Origin: CAZAKZ01 sp964485695
GTDB taxonomy: Bacteria > Planctomycetota > JAFGQW01
Reading direction: 5' to 3'
DNA length: 22,324 nt
NCBI GenBank assembly: GCA_964485695.1
Contig: CAZAKZ010000094.1
Location: 1-22,324 of the forward strand
Made by a program: the position numbers and the translations under genes. A model generated the notes under the pieces. That model was not told where the DNA came from. It did not search any database and was given only the letters and a program-made list of their open reading frames with translations. Shown here piece by piece: positions 15,709 through 22,324 of the stretch; positions within the stretch are counted from its first letter, which is position 1, and each line of letters starts with the position of its first letter.

Positions 15709-16707
15709 ATGCGAATACTCACTCTCGCTCTGCTTGCCCTTACCCTGGTTTGCGGCGGTGCGACCGCCCAGGTCTTCATGGAACCGTTTAATTATCCCAA
15801 CAGCACAACCATTGGAGTATGGAAGGAGTATCTCGGAAACTGGAACGCCGTCAACGCCAGGGCGGAATCCGAGCAGAAACGCGCGTACCAGTATCTGGTC
15901 CATCCCCAGTACTCGCTCACCGACTGCGTTGTGGAGTCCCTGGTGATCTACAACTCCACCTCCTCGCAGAAGCTCCAGCTCGGCGGCGTTTCCATGCGTT
16001 GCAACAATCCCGGGCGCTCGCCCAACGGCGCCGATCTCATCCACCTGAAGATCCAGGACAACAACTCGAGTGGCGACCTGGATAGGATCTACCTCTACGA
16101 AAACAGCACGACCGGGAGTCTCAGCGCCGTCAGCACTGCGGTGACACCATGCATGAAAGCCACGGTCCGGCTTCTGGCCATCGACAAGCGAGTCGAGGCG
16201 CAGGTGGATACCACCGGGGACGGCCTCTGGGATTACTTCCTGACCAAGAATGTGAGCCTGCCGGTGAAGGCCGGGCCGGTCGGTATGCCCGGATACGGCG
16301 GCGCCCAGATGGATGACTTCCGCCTCTTCGATGCAGTCATGCTGAACGCCACCACGAGCCCCAAGCCCCAGCCCGGGGCCACCCTCGAGTTTGCCCTTCG
16401 CGGCAAGGCCGGTGCGGGATACCAGGCGGCCACCTCTCTGGGCAACACCGGTATTCCGCTTCCTGACGGCCGGGTGATTCCTCTGGCCGCAGATCAGCTT
16501 TTCTTCGTCAGCGCGAGCGGTATCTTGCCCGGGACTTTCGTCAACTACGCCAACTTCCTGGACATCAACGGCGACAGCACCGTCAAGATTGTTTTACCCC
16601 ATGTGCCGGCCCTCGTCGGCATCACCTTCTACAACGGCTTCGCCACCTACGATGCAAGCGGAATCCTCCAGATCAGCAACGACCACCAGGTGACCGTTAT
16701 CCCGTAG
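15709..16707 (+). CDS. Secreted concanavalin A-like protein with the shared C-terminal domain
   Basis: A 332-residue exported protein. The signal peptide ends near residue 20 (LLALTLVCGGATA before QVF). Residues about 21-205 look like a jelly-roll fold of the laminin G/concanavalin A class: FMEPFNYPN and WKEYLGNWNAV at the start, a middle with VSMRC and LIHLKIQDNN, and a closing GGAQMDDFRLFD strand typical of this class. Such domains often bind sugars. From about residue 213 (SPKPQPGATLEFAL) to the end is a domain related to the C-termini of the SBBP proteins (GATLEF..., TSLG, FFVSASGILPGTFVNYANFLD, IVLPHVPALVG). GGAGGA stands 8 bases before the ATG. It is a single-gene unit with its own likely promoter and a hairpin just after the stop. 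The ligand is unknown. Confidence 0.82.
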   Translation: MRILTLALLALTLVCGGATAQVFMEPFNYPNSTTIGVWKEYLGNWNAVNARAESEQKRAYQYLVHPQYSLTDCVVESLVIYNSTSSQKLQLGGVSMRCNNPGRSPNGADLIHLKIQDNNSSGDLDRIYLYENSTTGSLSAVSTAVTPCMKATVRLLAIDKRVEAQVDTTGDGLWDYFLTKNVSLPVKAGPVGMPGYGGAQMDDFRLFDAVMLNATTSPKPQPGATLEFALRGKAGAGYQAATSLGNTGIPLPDGRVIPLAADQLFFVSASGILPGTFVNYANFLDINGDSTVKIVLPHVPALVGITFYNGFATYDASGILQISNDHQVTVIP

Positions 16708-16731
16708 TCAATTCTGGCATCTGGACTGCGC

Positions 16732-16767
16732 AACGGCCTTCCATCCCGGCAAGGGGGGAAGGCCGTT
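16732..16767. terminator. Hairpin between convergent genes
   Basis: AACGGCCTTCC (16732-16742) and GGAAGGCCGTT (16757-16767) are perfect 11-bp complementary arms around a 14-base loop. The hairpin starts 25 bases after the stop of the gene on the left, and its right arm reaches two bases into the TAA of the gene on the minus strand. Being symmetric it could serve both directions. No T run follows on either side, so termination strength is uncertain. Confidence 0.6.
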
Positions 16768-19204
16768 ACCGCTTGAGCTCGATCCGGCTCTCGCGGTGCG
16801 CCTCGACGACGACCTTTCCTCGCGCGGGCAGGGTCAGGTAGGTTTCCGTTTCTGAATTTTCATCAGGGTAGTCGCAGAGCACCGTGTAGCGACCCGGGAG
16901 TACGGCCGGAAAGCGAACGATGTCGCGTCCCGTCCCGGCGATCCAGTGGACAACCTCGGCCCCTTTCGATTCCTCCGGCACGAGGCGTATGCGGTAGGAA
17001 AGGCTCCGCTTCATGGGAAGGTCGTATCCGACGCGGACGCGTCCGTGGGCCGGGACTTTCAGGGTGGCGAACTCGCGGTTCGAATCGTGTGGAAAGTCGT
17101 AGATCTTCCCGCCGATCTCGACCTTGAACGTGACCGGCCCCGGGGGAAGGCCGCGCACCACGCCCTTGCCCTTTTCGAGATAGATATACCTGAACGGTTT
17201 CTTTTTCTGCCAGGGTTCGAATCCGGGAAGTGAAACCGAAACATCGGTATCCTCCGGGGTTTGCCCCAGGGTATCCACCACCGTCAGCTTGACGGTCGAT
17301 CCCGGGTGCAGCATGAACCGGCAAGGCCGGTCTTCGGCAGGCAGCGGATAATCCCGAAAGGACCGGGGAGCGTATCCTGACTTTGACAGGAGCAGGTGAA
17401 CGGTGGACCGGAAGATCGACTTGAGCTCGAACCGGCCGGCTTTGTCCGTCCTTTCCTCGACCCGTCGCTTGTCGTCGCCGGTCGCTTTCACGACCGCGCC
17501 CTGGAGCGGCTTTCCGTCCGGACCCACGACCAGTCCGCTGAGTTTTCGGGGCGGCTTCGAGAGCACCATGTGCTCTTCCTTCCACTCACCGGGATCCAGA
17601 CGGACCTCTCGGACGGCGATCTCTCCGCTGATCGGATTCCAGGCCGCGAGGCGAACCAGTACATGCGGAAGCACGTCTGGAACCATCACGATTCCCTTCG
17701 GTTCGAGGTTGTAGTGCACCTGGATTCCGATCGATCCGACCGTGCCGTCGCCCCACTCGCTTGCCCCGGCCGCGAGGTGCGTTTGCTCGGGACCGCCGTG
17801 TTCGGTTGCGAATGCGCGTTTCTTCGTTTCGACCCGCAGACTCAATCCACCGAGATTGCCGCCGGGGCATTCCACGCGAACCGTGAGTTTCGTGCTTCGC
17901 TGCAGGATGACGGTCAGCGGATCCGGTGTGGGCTTCGGCAGGGCGACCTTCCTGGCCTCGTACCCGATGGCGGCGACCGTGACGTCCTTCTCGTCCTCCG
18001 CCACGCGGAGCCGGATCTTTCCGTGTTCATTGGTGGGGGGGCTGTGCACCTGGGCGTTCCGGCCAGCCACGGCGACCACACCGGTCAGAGGACGGCCGTC
18101 CTTTGACTTGACCAGCAGCCGCACCTCCGTCAACGATCCAACAGCAATATCGCCGACGTCGCGGTCGCGCTCCAGCGGCAGATCGATCTGGATCTCCCGG
18201 CGCCGCAGGCCCCTGGGCCCGGCCGCGGTCAGTGTCGCCCGGGTATAACGGACCAGCGGGATCGTGACCTGGAAGCGTCCGGACTCGTCCGTTTTTACGT
18301 TTCTCCCCCCGGCTCCGCTTTCCTCCGATGCATACGAGAAGCCCACCCGCGCCCGCGCAAGTCCCTTGCGGTCCGGTCCGCCGACCACGCGGCCCGAGAC
18401 GCGGGGCAATCGCAGGAGTTCGAGAACGACGTTCGAATCCGGATGCTTCAGAGTCCGGGTTCTCTTGAATCCCCTCCGGTCTGAATCGGTGGCATAACCC
18501 CTCGGAAAAGTCAGATTACCGGACCAGGCGGTCGGCAGGCCCCGGAACTGAAACCGCCCGGCGTCGTCGGTGATCGCCTGAAGATGCCGCCAGTGGGAGC
18601 GACCGGCCCCGATGATTTTCCGGACGGCGGCCGGAAGTATTGCATCGTGATCGGTATCGCGATCGGTCCAGAGCGAAAGCTGCAGAGGTTGTGCCGGCAG
18701 GTTCCCGTTCACGCGAACCACACCGGCCACCATTGCGCCGCCGGGCAGAGAGATGCGTTGTTTTCCCTCGCTGTTCGGAAGATCCGTGATGAAGGGGGGG
18801 CTATTCGCGGGTGCGGCGACGACCATTGCGGCTCCGGTGAATCCATCAAAGCGCACCACCCCCTTTTCGTCCGTCTTGCCGGAGCCGAGCACCTCGTCAT
18901 TGCGAAACACGACGACCCTTGCCTCGGCCACGGGCGTGAGGTCGGCTTTCTGCACTTCGATTTCCAGGATCGATTTCGATTTCTCGGGTGCAGCTTTCGG
19001 CCTGGCTTTCGGGGCCGGCACGGCCGGTTCCGTGCGGGTTTCGCCGGTTGTTTCTGGTCCCGTCATCCGGGCGGGCTCTGAAACGGGATCTGCCGTGGCG
19101 GGGTGATCGAGCGGGATCCCCGGCTCGGAATCCTGGACCAGGTAGGCGATGACGGCGCCGAGGAGCAGAAGCGTGGCGAGTAAAACAAGTATGGCGATTC
19201 GCAT
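16766..19204 (-). CDS. Membrane-anchored protein with repeated carboxypeptidase-regulatory-like domains
   Basis: An 812-residue protein. An N-terminal hydrophobic segment (about 3-22) followed by a Pro/Ala/Thr-rich linker (about 30-78) suggests a signal anchor or signal peptide with an extended tether. Then come several beta-sandwich domains of the carboxypeptidase-regulatory/CNA-B kind, recognised by the order V.G.V..DG.P...A.V then TDE.G.F and a hydrophobic strand. They are seen at about 80-145 (SGKTDEKGVVRF), 155-255 (ITDDAGRFQFRGL), 265-345 (VSGRVVGGPDRKGLARARV, VKTDESGRFQV), 350-430 and 565-640 (LSGLVVGPDGKPLQGAVV, TDKAGRFEL). No peptidase active site is present; these domains usually give rigid surface stalks or binding modules. 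It ends in a basic strand (RIELKR) and lacks the C-terminal domain of the other secreted proteins here. The start has only a weak Shine-Dalgarno (CCGGAA), so it is moderately certain. Confidence 0.8.
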   Translation of the reverse strand: MRIAILVLLATLLLLGAVIAYLVQDSEPGIPLDHPATADPVSEPARMTGPETTGETRTEPAVPAPKARPKAAPEKSKSILEIEVQKADLTPVAEARVVVFRNDEVLGSGKTDEKGVVRFDGFTGAAMVVAAPANSPPFITDLPNSEGKQRISLPGGAMVAGVVRVNGNLPAQPLQLSLWTDRDTDHDAILPAAVRKIIGAGRSHWRHLQAITDDAGRFQFRGLPTAWSGNLTFPRGYATDSDRRGFKRTRTLKHPDSNVVLELLRLPRVSGRVVGGPDRKGLARARVGFSYASEESGAGGRNVKTDESGRFQVTIPLVRYTRATLTAAGPRGLRRREIQIDLPLERDRDVGDIAVGSLTEVRLLVKSKDGRPLTGVVAVAGRNAQVHSPPTNEHGKIRLRVAEDEKDVTVAAIGYEARKVALPKPTPDPLTVILQRSTKLTVRVECPGGNLGGLSLRVETKKRAFATEHGGPEQTHLAAGASEWGDGTVGSIGIQVHYNLEPKGIVMVPDVLPHVLVRLAAWNPISGEIAVREVRLDPGEWKEEHMVLSKPPRKLSGLVVGPDGKPLQGAVVKATGDDKRRVEERTDKAGRFELKSIFRSTVHLLLSKSGYAPRSFRDYPLPAEDRPCRFMLHPGSTVKLTVVDTLGQTPEDTDVSVSLPGFEPWQKKKPFRYIYLEKGKGVVRGLPPGPVTFKVEIGGKIYDFPHDSNREFATLKVPAHGRVRVGYDLPMKRSLSYRIRLVPEESKGAEVVHWIAGTGRDIVRFPAVLPGRYTVLCDYPDENSETETYLTLPARGKVVVEAHRESRIELKR

Positions 19205-19280
19205 GATTCCGGAAAGACTATCATCGACGTGCGTGTTTGCGAAGGTATTCGTAAGCGCTTCTATGAGAATTTCACTGGCG

Positions 19281-19310
19281 TTGTCATTGCAGGCAGTTCC
19301 CGGATAGGGT
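19281..19310 (+). promoter_or_regulatory. Weak candidate promoter for the USP-permease pair
   Basis: TTGTCA (19281-19286) resembles a -35 element; 18 bases on is TAGGGT (19305-19310), a poor -10. It lies about 80 bases before the USP start in the 187-base gap between divergent genes. Offered only as the best match in the gap. Confidence 0.22.
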
Positions 19311-19391
19311 AAAAATGTGTGTGATTTCGACTATCTTCCTTTCTGGTATCAAGCGGCGCGACAAGCTGCCGGTTGCCCTTGAGGTGGGACC

Positions 19392-19814
19392 ATGACCGAA
19401 GAGCGGAAACGGATTGTTCTGGGTTTCAACATGGACTTCACCGCCGAAGAGGTGACGAGGATTGCCAGCGAGCAGGCGCAAGCCTTCGGCGCCGAGCTCC
19501 ACGTGGTCAGCTCGGTGGTGGGTCATCAGCTCGACAAGGATGGCCAGCCGGCCGAGCCCCAGGCGCGCATGCGTATGAATCGGCTGAAGGCCCAGCTCGA
19601 CGACGCGGGCGTCGACTACACGATTCATATGCTCGTCCGGGAGAAGAATCCGGGGATGGACATCGTCCGATTCGCCGAGAGGAACAAGGCCTACCTGCTC
19701 GTCGTGGGATTCAAGCAGAAGTCCGTCATCGGAGAGATCGTCTTCGGCTCGAACTACCGGGAGCTCATCGGCAAGGCTCCCTGTCCCGTTGTGACCGTCC
19801 ACGTCAAGGCCTGA
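19392..19814 (+). CDS. Universal stress protein (UspA family)
   Basis: A 140-residue single-domain USP, the usual length. It starts with the buried strand KRIVLGFNMDF, continues with FGAELHVVSSVV and a basic helix (ARMRMNRLKAQL), and has the strand YLLVVGFKQK (101-110) followed by the nucleotide-loop region G114...G119-S120 and the closing KAPCPVVTVHV. In ATP-binding USPs the loop reads G-x-x-G, then G-S/T; here the second glycine is replaced (G106-F-K-Q109), so ATP binding is uncertain. GAGGTGGG (19381-19388) precedes the ATG. The permease gene follows after 10 bases, and USP domains are often fused to or encoded beside APC-type transporters, where they bind nucleotides and tune transport. 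That is the most likely job here. Confidence 0.88.
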   Translation: MTEERKRIVLGFNMDFTAEEVTRIASEQAQAFGAELHVVSSVVGHQLDKDGQPAEPQARMRMNRLKAQLDDAGVDYTIHMLVREKNPGMDIVRFAERNKAYLLVVGFKQKSVIGEIVFGSNYRELIGKAPCPVVTVHVKA

Positions 19815-19824
19815 GCCGCATCCT

Positions 19825-21198
19825 ATGTCAGCCCCAGCCCGCCGAGGCCAATCTGGAAAAATCGCGCTGCTGATCGCGATCCTTGCCTACGTGGGGCTGA
19901 TCGTCTCCGACCCCGCCACCAGCCCCTTCTACGCCATCGAGAGCGCCCTGGGGGTGGTGGGTTATGCGCTGATCGTCCCGACGATGATCTTCGTCATCGC
20001 CGTGGCCGTCTCGGTCTCTCTGGGCTACATCGCCATCGGGATCCGGTTCAACAAGGGCGAGGGCGGCCCGGGATTGGTCTACGAGATGCTGGGGATCAAG
20101 CCTGCCATGCTCGCCGCGGCGAGCCTGATCCAGGACTTCGTTTTGACCGACGCCATCACCATGGCCGCCACGGTCGCGGCCCTGGTCTCCCGGGGAGTGT
20201 CCTTCGGCATCGACGTGGGGGACCTCTCGCCGTTGCTGGACCGTCTGCTCCTGGCTCTGATCGTGGGAGTGGCCGTGGGCGTCGTAATGCGGCTGGGGAA
20301 CAAGGGCCGCTACATCTTTGCCATCATGACCTTCGGATTCATGGGGCTGGTCCTCTACACGGCTGCCCTGCCGGTGCTGCCCAACGCGCTGGAGTTGATG
20401 CCCGAGTCCCACGGAGCGAAGCCACCGGACACCTCAGCGCTGACCGGTTTTGCCCTGGTGGTCTGCGTCCTGTTCGGCGCGGTTCGCGGATTTGCCCTGC
20501 TGACCGGGTTCGAGGCCAGCGTCGCCGGCCTGTCCCACGAGGAGGACAAGCCCAGGTGGGCCCGGATCACCATGGGGATCGGCACGGTCATTGCTGTGCT
20601 GGCGTTCACCTGCGTCGTGACCTACGACATCGCGTCGACCACCGCACTACTGGAGCTGGAGCCCAGCCACAAGAACACCCTGTTCAACCTCTGGACCCGC
20701 TCCAAGCTGCTGCCGGGGAGCATGGCGGCCCAGGCGCTGATCCTGTTCAGCGTGGGGATCCTGCTCTCGGGCGCGGCCTGCGGTGCCGTGGCCGGCAGCG
20801 GCATGCTCCGCACCCTGGTCCGTTCCAGGGCACTGCCGGCGGCAATGTCCAAATCACGGGGTACGGACTACCGCTCGATCTTCATCATCCACGGTTCAGC
20901 CATCGTGCTGACCCTGATGTTCGGTGCAGACGAGCTGAAGATCGTCGCGTTCTACGCCATCTCGGTGCTGGTGGGCTTCCTGCTGAGCCTGACCGCCGCG
21001 GTCAAGTACGCCTGGCAGACCGGTACCCGCTACCTGTTGCTCGCGATCCCCGGCCTGGCCATGGTCGCCTTCGCCCTGGTGGTGAACATGGGGCGCTACG
21101 AGGGCTACGTGATCATCGGGCTGGGCCTGGTGATGGCTTTCTACCTGCACCGCAAGTGGATCGCCGGCGGCAAGCTGCCGATCAACTTCAGTCACTGA
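19825..21198 (+). CDS. APC-superfamily permease, KimA-like
   Basis: A 457-residue polytopic membrane protein with about 12 hydrophobic segments, the standard APC size. The first helix carries the broken-helix region (LAYVGLIVSDPATSPFYAIESALG). It continues with EGGPGLVYEMLG, then LIQDFVLTDAITMAATVAAL, and TM6 GFALLTGFEASVAGLSHEEDKPRWARITM; this order matches potassium and amino-acid transporters of the APC superfamily, with KimA-like proteins the nearest I can recall. It lacks a cytoplasmic C-terminal domain; the separately encoded USP just upstream may take that place. The gap is 10 bases and the Shine-Dalgarno is weak, which suggests coupling to translation of the USP. The substrate (potassium or an amino acid) cannot be settled from the sequence. 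Confidence 0.85.
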   Translation: MSAPARRGQSGKIALLIAILAYVGLIVSDPATSPFYAIESALGVVGYALIVPTMIFVIAVAVSVSLGYIAIGIRFNKGEGGPGLVYEMLGIKPAMLAAASLIQDFVLTDAITMAATVAALVSRGVSFGIDVGDLSPLLDRLLLALIVGVAVGVVMRLGNKGRYIFAIMTFGFMGLVLYTAALPVLPNALELMPESHGAKPPDTSALTGFALVVCVLFGAVRGFALLTGFEASVAGLSHEEDKPRWARITMGIGTVIAVLAFTCVVTYDIASTTALLELEPSHKNTLFNLWTRSKLLPGSMAAQALILFSVGILLSGAACGAVAGSGMLRTLVRSRALPAAMSKSRGTDYRSIFIIHGSAIVLTLMFGADELKIVAFYAISVLVGFLLSLTAAVKYAWQTGTRYLLLAIPGLAMVAFALVVNMGRYEGYVIIGLGLVMAFYLHRKWIAGGKLPINFSH

Positions 21199-21265
21199 TC
21201 CGCCGGGTCGTGCGTAACGGCTTTTGCCCGCATGTGGAGGTGCTGACCGGCGCCGAGATGATCGG

Positions 21266-22243
21266 TCAGAACGACAGGCCGAGCCCCACGCTCCAGCCGA
21301 GCAGGTCGTTGCCGATTATCATGGTAGCGTCGAGCGAGAGGATACGCGCGGCCGGCACGCTGCCTGTCAGGTCCAGTTCCAACGAGCCCCCGAATTGCAT
21401 GAGATCCTTGATCTCGAACAGGTCCCCCTCGAGAAAGCGCCGGTAGCCGCCGGTGGCCCGCCAGCCCAGCGGTCGGCCGAACACGTCGAGGCCAGTCGGC
21501 CCGATGAGATCGGTCCGCAGCGTCAGGAGCTGCGATCGCGCGGAGAAGTCCTGGGCCTTGTCATCCTCGCGGATCGTGTTCGTCCAGCGGAGGTCGTATC
21601 GCGCGAGCAAGCTGAAGGTGTGATCTTCGCCGAGCGGATACTCCCAGTCCACACGCGCGGCGCAGCCGTAGATGATAGCCAGAGCGTCCCAGTTGAATGC
21701 AATCCCATCGGCGATGGCGGCTGTGAAGGCTGCGCCGGGCCCCCCGTAGTCGGCGTCGCTCTTCATGTGCGACAGTCCGATATGGCCGATGGGGGCGACC
21801 GTCAGTCCTTCGACGAGTGGGAATTCGATGCCCAATCCCACAACGCCGCCGTAGGTGATCCAATCCGCCTCGACCGATGTCGCGATCTGCGGCACCGCGC
21901 CTCCGTAAAGGTCATCCGTCCCCTCGGTCGCCTTTGCGTATCCGATCACTCCCTCGAGGTAAAGCGCTGGATCATCCTTATCCCCGACATGGAAGGTGCG
22001 GTGGAATGGAATGACGAACGACGAGATCTCGGTATCCTCGATGTTGTCGAATCGGTAAGTCGCCGAGCCCAGCTCAAACTCGTCCGATAGTACGACGAGT
22101 CCGACGAACGAGTCTGCAAAGTGCATCTGGCGCAGGATGTCTCGGAGTTCGCGCCGAAGTTCTTCGATAATCTGGCCGGCCGACGACTGGGCGAGGACAG
22201 CGATGAATGCGATGAGTGCCGCGAGCCGGACGACCCGTTTCAT
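21266..22243 (-). CDS. Probable outer-membrane beta-barrel protein
   Basis: A 325-residue protein with a signal peptide (about 1-23, MKRVVRLAALIAFIAVLAQSSAG) and a short amphipathic helix (IIEELRRELRDILRQM). Alternating polar and hydrophobic strands follow: FVGLVVLSDEFELGSATYRF, ALYLEGVIGYAKA, WITYGGVVGLGIEFPL, FSLLARYDLRW, ATGGYRRFL and FGGSLELDL. It ends in GWSVGLGLSF, a C-terminal aromatic strand typical of substrates of the BAM machinery. A strong AAGGAGAG precedes the ATG. It looks like a porin-like or autotransporter-barrel-like protein of unknown specificity. Its 3' end faces the permease gene 67 bases away; no clear terminator lies between. The 81 bases upstream inside the window show no firm promoter. 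Confidence 0.75.
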   Translation of the reverse strand: MKRVVRLAALIAFIAVLAQSSAGQIIEELRRELRDILRQMHFADSFVGLVVLSDEFELGSATYRFDNIEDTEISSFVIPFHRTFHVGDKDDPALYLEGVIGYAKATEGTDDLYGGAVPQIATSVEADWITYGGVVGLGIEFPLVEGLTVAPIGHIGLSHMKSDADYGGPGAAFTAAIADGIAFNWDALAIIYGCAARVDWEYPLGEDHTFSLLARYDLRWTNTIREDDKAQDFSARSQLLTLRTDLIGPTGLDVFGRPLGWRATGGYRRFLEGDLFEIKDLMQFGGSLELDLTGSVPAARILSLDATMIIGNDLLGWSVGLGLSF

Positions 22244-22324
22244 GGGATCTCTCCTTTCTGATCCGTAGGATACCCTAACGTTGCAAAAATTTGGCTGATT
22301 TCAGGGTAGATTATCAAGCTGCTT

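Noticed and set aside
15406..16044. Minus-strand open frame across the 15.4-16.0 kb gap
   Set aside because: It is antisense to the well-supported gene at 15709, has no recognisable domain and its codon pattern is that of a shadow.
21224..22090. Plus-strand open frame opposite the outer-membrane protein gene
   Set aside because: The minus strand has a signal peptide, strong ribosome binding site and barrel strands; the plus frame has none of these.

Overview
The window is high-GC bacterial DNA that most likely comes from a member of the Planctomycetota or a close relative. The main reasons are an ECF sigma factor of the planctomycete type (RVDPSDVLQETYLDA in region 2) next to Ser/Thr kinases built as kinase, one membrane helix and a long TPR region. 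Large secreted beta-propeller and carboxypeptidase-regulatory-like proteins fit the same picture. No rRNA, tRNA, CRISPR array or insertion sequence was seen.

Left part (1-13660, + strand). A strong terminator hairpin (89-123) closes an upstream unit. After a gene-free stretch come the sigma factor (649-1278) and two tandem paralogous membrane kinases (1275-4634 and 4631-7303), each joined to the gene before it by a 4-base ATGA overlap. About 100 bases later three genes for secreted proteins follow with gaps of 14-15 bases: a seven-bladed SBBP propeller (7404-9887), a PD40/WD40-like propeller (9902-11146) and a second SBBP propeller (11162-13660). The last is interrupted in blade 1 by an in-frame TAG. 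The two SBBP genes share a 334-base stretch of perfect identity inside otherwise diverged sequence, which suggests recent gene conversion. Inference: the sigma factor and kinases form a signalling module, and the secreted proteins downstream may be part of its output or co-transcribed with it.

Middle part (13661-19204). A secreted TPR protein (13681-14769) and a small two-helix membrane protein (14819-15073) lie on the minus strand. A 635-base gene-free, more AT-rich region follows and holds a good -10 element. It leads to a secreted concanavalin A-like protein (15709-16707). A hairpin separates this gene from a convergent gene for a large membrane-anchored protein of repeated beta-sandwich domains (16766-19204, minus). 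The two SBBP proteins, the PD40 protein and the concanavalin A-like protein all end in a related domain of about 110-120 residues. It looks like a common C-terminal module placed behind different extracellular domains.

Right part (19205-22324). A universal stress protein (19392-19814) is followed 10 bases later by an APC-superfamily, KimA-like permease (19825-21198), a common transporter and USP pairing. A convergent minus-strand gene (21266-22243) encodes a probable outer-membrane beta-barrel protein, which indicates a diderm envelope.
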